Shown here: positions 54,991 through 64,000 of the stretch, one piece after another | Layout: each line of letters begins with the position of its first letter | How positions within the stretch are numbered: position 1 is the first letter of the stretch | Assembly (NCBI GenBank): GCA_964058845.1 | Contig: CAXKVR010000069.1 | Coordinates: 17,412-81,411 of the forward strand | Source: Carex sylvatica | Taxonomy: Eukaryota; Streptophyta; Magnoliopsida; Poales; Cyperaceae | Direction: 5' to 3' | DNA: 64,000 bases | Notes under the pieces: model-generated | Told to the model about the DNA's origin: nothing | What the model saw: only the letters and a program-made list of their open reading frames with translations | Databases searched by the model: none | Program-made: the position numbers and the translations under genes

Positions 54991-57722
54991 TGTTACGTTA
55001 CGAAATTTTATAATTAATTTTTCAAGTGATTTAAAAACAAGAATCAAAAATCGTGCTAATAAAATAAAAGCTTAAACCTTAAATAAGGTTTTTCTGGAAA
55101 AGTAAATCAAGTATGAATCGAAACTGCATCGAAAATATGAGTTTCTAGAACCTTATAGGCTTAGTGCGTCCGAACTGACCCAAGCTCTTTTTCTGAAAAT
55201 TGACTAAGTCCTGAGTGCGGGTGTCTCGACCCATATTGAATTTCAATGCGGACGCATTAGGCTCGGACTTTTCTTGATTCAGTGTCGTTTTGATGAAAAA
55301 TTTGACTAAGTACTGAGTGCGTCCGCACTCATGAATTTCCTGTGATTTTTCTGAAATCGTAAAATCTGCCCAAGTGATGAGTGCGGGTGACTGACCCGCA
55401 CTGAAAATGAGTGCGTCCGTACTAGAGTATTTTTCTGTGTTTCTGTGCCGTTTGAATTCTGACAATGGCTGAGTGTGGGTGCCCGACACGCACTGAAAAC
55501 GAGTGCATCCGCACTCAAAGATATTTTTAACTAAAACTCATATTTTTTTTTTCTTTTCCTTTCTCTCTTTCTCCTCTGTCTTGTGTGTTTTTCCAAAAGA
55601 AGAAGAAAACGAGAGAGAGAGCTTCATCTCCCTCTCAAACCACCTAATGTCCCGGGAAATCGAAGGTAGAAGCGAGAAACCGGTCATAGATCTCTCCTAG
55701 CTCGCCTATTGGTACTCATTTCTCTTTTTTCATCTTCTCTCAAAACCCAAAATTTCGTCATTGTTGCGGTTCTTGTTTAAACCCAAAATTTGTGCACCAA
55801 TTACGAGTAATCGCTCTCCTTTGAGCTTCCTTGTTGGTTATTTGTCGATTATTTTCTCGATTTTATCTCAATTTTGGATTTTTCAGTTTTAGGGTTTTCG
55901 GTACTAAATCTAAAATTTGGAAAATATGGTTGATCGATTAGGCTAACCCGACCAAATAAACGTGTAATCGGTAAACCTCTCCATCATCCTTGACATCTAG
56001 CGATTTATTTGAATTCCGACCAAATTAGGGTTTAAATTAATCAGAAAATTGAATTGTTACGAGAACCAAAGTAGTGTGACGGTAAATTAGTACACCTACG
56101 AATGAACTGAATTGGAATTTTGTATGGTTTATAGGACCAAATTGTAAATTGTGTAAAAGTATATGGATTTTGTTAGAAAAGATATAAAGCACCAAAATAA
56201 CTTAAGGAAACATCTCGATCGTCGAACAAAGATTTGAATCAAGGATATGTGTTAAAATAGGTGTAGGCTCGGCTAAGCAAGATTTCGCGGGACCTTTCGA
56301 GACGTCCGAACCATAAGTGCGCTATACGCTATTCGTAATCCAGGTGCGAGATTCTTGGACTTGTTTGATGTTTTATTTTCATAAATTAAATTATTTCTCG
56401 ATTGTCATGTTGAATGCCTACTTGTTGCATAAATTTTTGGAATTCTTGTGATATAGTTGATTTGCATATTCATCTAGTTGTCAAATTGAATTGTTATTCT
56501 GTATCTGATTATGGTTGAAAGTCACCACAAATTGTCGATTGTGAAAATTATTGTGAATGAATTGGTGAAGTTGAGCTGTATAGCTGACTTTGACCCTGTG
56601 AACGAAATTGCAAAGTTGAGCTGTATAGCTGACTTTGATCCCAGGATCCTTCTGGCGCATTAGGTGAATGGCCCTCATGGTTTTCCAGTACCGGTTGGGA
56701 CGAGGGGTGGGTGACTATATATATATATATATATTTATATATTGATTATGATTGTGGGTGACTTGTGTGTAACGTCTGTGGCTCGGGAGTATTGTCCTAC
56801 GTGATAGTGCATTTGGAAGGTCAATTGAATATCACGATATCTTGAGTTCCGAAGTAAATTTTCTATTATTGTGATTGTTGGAATACTGAACTGCGGTATA
56901 GTGATTGATGTGAAACTGTTACTGTATTGATAATCTTTGTTTCTGATTGAATTACTTTATTGCTAATCGTGAAATTCTGACTGATATGCATGTTTAATTA
57001 TGAACCAGAACAAATAGAACGGTTAAGCCGACGAAGATAGATAACTGATATCTATCTTTCCAACCTGACTTAGAGAGTTTGCATTTAGGTCCAAACATCC
57101 TGAATAATTCCGTTTTGATTTTCTCCAAATGTGATAATAGTAGAAGTTCGCTTGAATTCCCTTTCAAAGTAATTGCATTTCATGATTAGCGAATAAATAA
57201 CTGATTAGTATACTAACGAATCGATTTAATTCTGATAATGGATTTCTTACAAATCCAGTAGCCCTATTTAAATTCTGCACTGAGAAACTGCGAATAAGTT
57301 TCTCACCCCTTTTTCCCTTCGTGGGTTTTTCAGGAAACAAGGAATAGGATCTCGAGATCGTGCGGTGAGGAGAAGAAAGGATAGGTATAGATATGCCTCA
57401 GTTAATGATCGTTTTGTACTGGTTAAGTACTCAGATTATATTTTGTTGTGTATAACCTTTGAACCAGACCTTTGTAAAAATTAAATATAATTATGTAGTG
57501 CAAATGTTTAATTCGTTAAGTAGGAGGTGTTATAAGTAGGAGGTGTTGTAAGTAGGATGTGTTTTAATTATCTGATTTCAATCAATTGCGTGTCTGAATG
57601 GTTAAATTATTTGGGTAAAGTTGGGATGAATATGAATCATCTCATCGTTCATGCCTTGTGAGTATATATAAAATATATATTCACAGCGTAACTGTCGCGC
57701 CCCCTGGTTCCGGGGTGTGACA
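54991..57722 (+). mobile_element. 3' LTR of the Tekay-like element, 2,732 bp
   Basis: Starts TGTTACGTTACGAAATTT after the polypurine tract and ends TTCCGGGGTGTGACA. The terminal ~450 bp match the solo LTRs at 5696 and 25543 in layout (GTTTCTCACCCCTTTTTCCC ... TTTTTCAGGAAACAAGG; ATATTCACAGCGTAACTG; GGGGTGTGACA). The first 520 bp contain the GTGCGGAC minisatellite. No second LTR or target duplication, because the 5' end is lost. Confidence 0.85.
55145..55515. repeat. GAGTGCGGGTG / GTGCGTCCGCACT repeats in the LTR
   Basis: Loose repeats of GAGTGCGGGT, GTGCGTCCGCACT and CCCGCACTGAAAA, about 60-90 bp apart. A segment here (TGCGGACGCATTAGGCTCGG followed by ACTTTTC) is the reverse complement of sequence at 9921-9951 inside MULE-1, with two or three mismatches. 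Confidence 0.8.
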
Positions 57723-57840
57723 AAAACAGATAAAAATATGTTGTTTCGGACTCTGTTCCTGGCCAGAACAGGCTTTTTGGCCTTTGCAGGGAAGCTGTAT
57801 TTTATGCAAAGGCCGAAACAGCATTTGTTTTTCTTTTTTT
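57723..57840. other. GGCC-rich palindromic stretch
   Basis: Contains CCTGGCCAGAACAGG and GGCCTTTGCAGGG ... CAAAGGCCGAAACAG, short inverted pairs. Similar CAGTTCCTG/TTGGCCAAAACAG words recur at 60955-61010. Identity unknown. Confidence 0.4.
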
Positions 57841-57844
57841 TATT

Positions 57845-58720
57845 TCTGTTTTTTTAAAATAAATCTAATATTTTCAAAATAAATCTAATATTTTCAAAAT
57901 AAATCTAATATTTTAAAAAATAAATCTAATCTATTTAAAAATAAATCTAACATTTTCAAAAATAAATCTAACCTATTCAAAATAAATCTAACATTTTTAA
58001 AATAAAATCTAATGTAACATATATAAATTTTAACATTCAACAAATTTTAATCTAATAATCTAATCATATTGAAAAATATTTCTAACATTCAAAGATTTCT
58101 AATTATCTAACCTATTAAAAATAAATCCAAATTTGAAAAATAAAATCTAACCTATTCAAAATAAATCTAATTACTTCACATATTCAAAAAAATAAATCTA
58201 ACTTATTTTTTTGACCTATTCAAAATAAATCCGAATTTCAAAAATAAAATCTAACATATTCAAAACAAATCAATTACTTCACGTATTCACAAAAATAAAT
58301 CTAACTTATTTTTTAACCTATTAAAAATAAATCCGAATTTCAAAAATAAAATCTAACATATTCAAAACAAATCTAATAATTCACATATTCACAAAAATAA
58401 ATCTAACATTTTTTTAACCTATTAAAAATAAATCCGAATTTCAAAAATAAAATCTAACTTATTCAAAACAAATCAAATTACTTCACATATTCACAAAAAT
58501 GAATTTAACCTATTTTTTTTAACCTATTAAAAATAAATCCGATTTTCAAAAATAAAATCTTGCATATTCTAAACAAATCTAATTACTTCAACAAATCTAA
58601 CATATTTAATAAATCTAACAAATCTAATTACTTAATAAATTTAACAAATCTAACATAAAATAAATGTAACAATTCTAATTACTTAACATTCAACAAATCT
58701 AGCATAAACTATATTTACTC
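57845..58720. repeat. AATAAATCTAA tandem repeats, with a ~100-bp higher-order unit
   Basis: Copies of AAAATAAATCTAAYATTTTC at ~20-bp spacing at 57865-57995. From about 58120 a ~100-bp unit (AATAAATCCGAATTTCAAAA ... TTCACATATTCACAAAAATAAATCTAA) repeats about four times to 58580, decaying afterwards into short ACAAATCTAATTAC words. Confidence 0.88.
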
Positions 58721-60191
58721 TACAAAAATTGTGACCGGCCCATTTCATACCCGTTTACCCGTCTATACCCGAATTTGGACACGGACGAACCAATCCGGAT
58801 TAAGCCTGCTCGGATATTGTCAAAACTCTACTTTGATCTCATTCATACAATATAATTAAAATCATATTATACTTGTTACCCCCCCCCCCCCCCCCCACCC
58901 CCCATCCCCCATCCTATTATGTGAAATAAGGGCAATGGGTAAATTTGAATGATCGTTAGGAGTAAATTAGCTGGTGTCGAGTTGGAAAAATGGCATGGCG
59001 GCGGAGCCGGCTTCATCACGGTATGTATATCAATTACGTGTCGTAACTTGCGTATTTTATGACGTAACCATTCGCGTATCATAATTATATATCTTTTGAA
59101 ACTTTGGCACAGCACGGCACGTGAAAGGTTCTAGTCACGACATGGCACGACACGTGGTCATGCGAGTCACGTGTAATTATGACCATTAAATATTGATCAA
59201 ATAGTTAATTTTGAATAAACTAACTTAAATTATGATCAAATGGTTACACAAGTTACGCGAGGCACGTTTCGGCACAGTGTGACCATTTGCGTGCCGTGGT
59301 CTCCTGACAACATTGTAGTCACAGCACTTGAAAAATTAACTTAATCACAGCACGATACAAAATTAAAATTACAGCATATAAGTTATAACACGACACGGCA
59401 CGTTTTTTTCACGGGACAAACAATTCACAAGTACAAATCTTTTAAATTAATGAAGGATATAGTTACAAGTTACAACGCCAACAAAAAAAAACAAGAGGTA
59501 TGAATTTGGATCCAAAAGGAGGTGGACACAGGTGGAGAGGTGTTGTGCAAAAATTATTTTATTATAGGATTTATGGTATTATTACTTAATACAATTAGAA
59601 GGAATCTTTGCTAAGTTGATTCACATGACATGGAAGTTAAAGTCAGCGGCTATCTAACTTCTATAAATATCGGAATTCCAAAAGCTAAGTTGATTTGGGC
59701 ATCACAAGCATATCATCAGAGGCTATTAAATATAACTAATTGATGCGCTAATGGGATCTCATGCTCTATTAGCTTGAGACCCAATAAAACAAAAATATAT
59801 ATGCATCTCCTATTTGTGGTAACTAATTAGTTATCATAGACAATTTATCTTGAAAATACTTAGAAACTTTCATTTGTTAAGCTTTTATACATGATCTTCT
59901 CGATTGGTCATGACATTTTACCGGTCCTTTATTTTTATTTTATTTTAGAAAGAATAAGAGTCAATTTCTTCTTTTATATCAAAGATTTAAATAGCGTTTA
60001 TCGCGTCATAGCAGAACGAATAAAAAATTAGCGCTATATCCATATAGCATTGCTATTGTGCCGTTATAGCGTGCTATTTAGAACCTTATTTCATATTCAT
60101 ATTTAGTTATTCACAAAAAAAAAAAAAAAATCATTCAAATTTCAAACTGATTTTTCACATGAAAAGTAGTATTGTCTTAGCCATATATATA
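58721..60191. other. Intergenic with C tract and CACG-word cluster
   Basis: C tracts at 58879-58896 and 58898-58911. From 59030 to 59410 many GCACGGCACG, ACACGTG and GTGCCGTG words occur, recalling short DNA elements with CACGACACGG motifs. TAGCGCTATA and TATAGCGTGCTATTTAGAAC near 60030-60085 resemble another common plant short element. No gene recognised. Confidence 0.45.
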
Positions 60192-60199
60192 TTAAATCA

Positions 60200-60647
60200 A
60201 GGGCTCAAAAACTTGGAAATTACGTATTTCCTCCTCTAAATTTTATAATATCATCTTTACCCTTCTAAACTTCAAAAACTCACAAATTTACTCATTTTAA
60301 TATTTTTTTCTATTAACCTCATTTTAAGTTTCTGAAATATCCATTTCACCCTTCATTAAAAATATATATATAGCATGCTTTAGAAATAGAGAAATGACCC
60401 ATTTGCTCTCAGAAATCGACCAATTAAAAGACTGACATTTTTTTTTGAAACATATTATTAGTTTTATTTTTTTTAATGAAGGGTTAATTGGTACTTGAAT
60501 AATTTACAATCATTTATAAATATAAAGGATAATAAAATAGATAAATTTGTGAGTTTTTAAATTTTAAAATGGCAAATATTATATTATTAATTTTGGAGGA
60601 AAAATACGTAATTTCAAAGTTTTTGAGGGAATACATGAAATTTTTCC
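60200..60647. mobile_element. Long-armed MITE, ~450 bp
   Basis: The left arm (AAATTACGTATTTCCTCCTC, 60217 onward) and right arm (GGAGGAAAAATACGTAATTT, about 60596-60615) are inverted copies over ~95 bp, with weaker pairing extending inward (CCCTTCATTAAAAA with TTTTTTTAATGAAGGG). Flanked by TTAAATCA at 60192-60199 and 60648-60655. The left terminus is ~15 bp shorter than the right, so it is partly eroded. Its terminal style (GGAAAAATTTCATG) fits short Mutator-type elements, but that is tentative. Confidence 0.65.
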
Positions 60648-60725
60648 TTAAATCAGTGGTTATCTTGTCATAGTTTTACTGAGTTCTTATATTTGATGAC
60701 ATTAATATTGCGATTTGTAGACACC

Positions 60726-60800
60726 CGAAATTGTGCAATCTCAAAAATAAATAATATACTCGCACCAAATGCAAGTTATGACATCAATGATGTACCGAGA
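60726..60800. repeat. Direct repeat, copy 1
   Basis: CTCGCACCAAATGCAAGTTATGA and flanking sequence recur ~597 bp downstream (61322-61400) at roughly 80% by eye. Confidence 0.65.
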
Positions 60801-61321
60801 ATTATGATTGAAAATAAGTAGTGTTTATTTATTTAATTAGTTTATTATTTGGAGTTTATGTTGTAGACTTTCTGATCTATTTTTGTGGTTAAGTGTTAGT
60901 ATTAATGTTGTTCAAATATCTGAAAAAATCGAGCGGAGAAAAACCCATTACCACAGTTCTTGGCCAAAACAGAGACAGTTCCGAGCAGTTTCTGTCTCAG
61001 TTCCTGAATAAAACCGGAATGCTGAAAAACAGCACTCTCTGTGAAGGTTGACACAGATTGTTTCTGGTTGGAACTACGGCCGAAATAGCTGCGCAGAAAA
61101 GTGGGTGGTTCAGACATAGTCGAAACATACTGTTCCTGGACGAAATTGAGACCGAAATTGACCAGAAAGCAGTTTTTTTAGTAATGTTAATTCTGATTGG
61201 GTGAAAATCATGGGGAATACCTCTGGGATGTAGGGAACTGCTTGTAAACCACATGTATGTTATAGATGAATCCTATGAAGACAGGTAAAACAAAACAGTA
61301 CCAAATAAATTCTATAGCTAT

Positions 61322-61400
61322 AAACACCCTAAATTATGTAATCTTGACAATAAAAAATATATGCTTGCACCAAACGCAAGTTGTGAAATCCGTGACAAAT
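61322..61400. repeat. Direct repeat, copy 2
   Basis: CTTGCACCAAACGCAAGTTGTGA; partner of 60726-60800. The spacer contains GTTCCTG/TTGGCC words but no gene. Confidence 0.65.
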
Positions 61401-64000
61401 GAAGAAGGTAATCTCCATGCATCTGCAAAATGAGGTACGCTTTGTAATTAAATTTTTCGGTTAGCATCGGTTGTTGCCTAGTTTCAAGTTGAATATATGC
61501 ACTACAAGTTGAACATTATGGTCAACATGAGCATATTATGAAAGATATTTCAAATATAATTCTATCCACTGTAATGATAATTATATTACCGACAATTTTC
61601 TATCCATGATTTAAAATAAATTATAGTAGTATGTATCATCTCGCAAAATTAAGATAAAATCTCAAAATTATGATATGAACTAGTTATTTTGGTTTAAATT
61701 ATGAATTGCATCGTTCAAGCCTGAACAAATGTTCGGTACACCAAAATATCAGTTCTAAGCAAGTATCACATTATCTATTATGACAGGAACAAGTATTTTT
61801 AAATATGTGCAAACTCTTAGAATTCGTGCTTTACTTTGCAAGACATTATTATTTATATCGAGCATGTGTTATTTTCATCTCCAAAATAAAACTTTTTAAT
61901 GTGGAAAGGATAGTATTTAGTTTACAAGTCATTTTACCTAAGTGTTCTAGGATTAGTAAATATGTTTTATAATGTCACAAAAATTCAGAAAAATTATATC
62001 ATCATAAGCTTTGAGCATGATTACACTACAAAAAAAAATCAGAAAAATTCCACAAATAAATTTAGTAGCAACATAACAAATTAGCAATATAAAATATGCA
62101 TTCAAATCACCTTTGCAAATGGTAGGACCAGCCAAGAAACAAGTTGCAACCCATTTTCAGCTAGATTAATTCTAGCTCTTCATGTCATTTCAAGTCAAAA
62201 GATAAAGTTGAACCTGAAATTTCAGCACAATCTTTGCCTATTTCACATGATGTTGTTCTTAGATATTAATTAAATTAATCTTCCTTGAAAAGGAACATAC
62301 CTACTGAATTTTGTGGGTGTAAAACATGCTATCCATCTGTCCAAAAAAAAATTATTTCACAAGAGGGAAGTTGTTGATCATATCCTTCCACTAAATTAGA
62401 TAATGGAGTAGACATCTAGCTATTGCAAACCAAAACACCAAAAACATATAAGAAATCATCATTTGGGACCTAAAATTTCAAATCCTATTATATTTACGTA
62501 TATTAAGAATGTTTTATGATTTTATTTCAACTATAGGAAAAATTCCAGCAACTAGAAAAACCAGCAGAAAAAAAATCAGCAACAGTACCGTTTTTCCAGC
62601 ACCAAATTGAGCAGCAAAAAATGAGATTTAAAGCAATATAATTAGCCCATTTATGCATATTAAAAATATATAGTCTAGTCATGTCCTCCGAATAAAATTT
62701 AAATCACACTTAAAAGATTGAGTCGAGCGTTGATTACGTAGCACGGTAGTAGCACGGTAGCTACACGATTATTTTGTAAAAGTTTCTTTTAATTTAATGA
62801 ATTTAGTGGCTACTAATCGCTAACTGATATTTAATAATTAAACAACTTTTTTAATCAATGGAAGCTGATCGCTCGACTTTCTTTTAAAAAAAAGTAAAAA
62901 GAAAAACAGAAAGACAGAGAAGTGTTCCCATAGTTCAATAAAACTAATTTAATAATCTTAATTAATAATAGCGAATAAATTTGAAGTTTACTTGATGTTC
63001 ACTATGATTTTGACGTCGTGAATAAAATATGACATTGATTTTGTGGTTGTGAATATTGTTGAACTTGTTATTATTATTGTTTTTATTTAGGTACGTAATT
63101 ATATTGTATTTGTAATGCATGATAGCGATATTGGATGTGCACAAAATTTGAAAAATTAATTATTAGAATTTCTACAAGATGTTCGACTTAACCGTCACAT
63201 AAATATTTAGGAAAAATCCCAACATTTTGCTTTTAGGATATGATTTGGAACACAAATAAACCGGAGATGGTTATTGTTCTTTTTCAATTTTAATTAGGTG
63301 CTAAGAGTGAGGGACATGTGTTGCCAACTGTTCCATACTATATATATTTAATCCTAAAAATTGCTACGTGTTTTCTTATATTGAGTGTTAGTACACTAAT
63401 TAGTTGGACTATTTTTAGTGAAGGCACATGGTATAGGATATTTAATTGGAGCTTGTAGAGATTACTTATGCTTGTATGATTCATGAATGATAGTAATTTA
63501 TGCTCTCTCTTGCTTAATTAAATCAACATGATTGTTCATGTATATGTTAAAAGCAGTTAGCCATATGTAAAAACTCACGGAAAGAAGGAAATATTTTTTT
63601 TTTCTTGAAGGGCAATATAATCATATCACATTATTCAGGTACTAATGGTATTGTTAGCATGATAATTCTTTTAGGGTAATATTTTAAAATAAAGGCTTTC
63701 GTTAACTTCGGTATTTTTTTTCTTTTATATCTTCTTACATAAATTAAACCCGTGAGAATCAATCTTAATTTGATCTAGTGGCAAAAACAAAATATACTCT
63801 ATTCTGGGAAGTCATAGTTCGAAACTCAATTAACATTCATTTAGAGACATTAAATAAAGTTCATAGACTCGCTAGACTTCCACCTTTCTTAATAATTTTT
63901 GTTTTGAACATTTTTATGTAAAGAGATGAGACTCATCATCATTTTTTAAAAGCAACATTTTTTTTGAAATAAAAATGTGGTCAAGTCTTTCAACTTTAAA
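61401..64000. other. Intergenic, AT-rich
   Basis: No gene, array or element recognised. Small items only: GTAGCACGGTAGTAGCACGGTAG at 62737-62760 is a local 12-bp duplication, and several poly(A)/poly(T) runs occur. Confidence 0.5.

Noticed and set aside
1..64000. tRNA or rRNA genes
   Set aside because: I saw no cloverleaf-like B-box/A-box pairs or rRNA core sequences, but a covariance search was not possible.

Overview
This is plant nuclear DNA, most likely from a eudicot. It is AT-rich, has GT-AG introns and one recognisable host gene (an HD-Zip class I transcription factor), and is otherwise a thick layer of nested and decayed transposable elements. I cannot name the species from sequence alone.

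Layout. (1) 1-2203 is an 81-bp satellite array; a diverged array of the same family lies at 17010-18570 in the opposite orientation. Between them is a Ty1-copia 3' end (2205-2707 and 15533-16990), split by a 12.8-kb Mutator-like element, MULE-1 (2708-15523), which has a perfect 9-bp target duplication (ATAAATGTT). MULE-1 is itself interrupted in its transposase by a 3.1-kb Ty3-gypsy solo LTR (5696-8779, duplication CAAGC). (2) MULE-2 (20010-24960, duplication AAAATAATC) is an internally deleted relative. (3) 25543-27503 is a second solo LTR (duplication GTGTT). It is followed by a small terminal-inverted-repeat element (27785-28716) and a poly(A) retroposon (29402-30120) with long target duplications. 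(4) MULE-3 (30580-38849) is a third copy in inverted orientation. (5) 38850-43600 is intergenic, with microsatellites and a hairpin MITE. (6) 43929-46984 is the HD-Zip I gene in three exons. (7) 47000-52740 is intergenic DNA with short repeats. (8) 52747-57722 is a 5'-truncated Tekay-like chromovirus: a pol fragment dead by nonsense only, then a 2.7-kb 3' LTR. (9) 57723-64000 is AT-rich intergenic DNA with minisatellites and one long-armed MITE.

The main point is the MULE family. A mudrA-like transposase gene and a multi-exon plant mobile domain (PMD, MAIN-like) gene each start next to a terminal inverted repeat and converge tail to tail. This is the layout of maize MuDR, with the PMD gene in the place of mudrB. 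All three copies keep traces of both genes, so PMD is a standing part of the family. None of the transposases is intact: they carry premature stops, frameshifts, deletions or an LTR insertion. The PMD gene of MULE-3 is the best preserved (eight exons, one early stop). Any activity would need an intact relative elsewhere.

Everything here comes from reading the sequence by eye. Domain names come from recognised motifs, not from searches.
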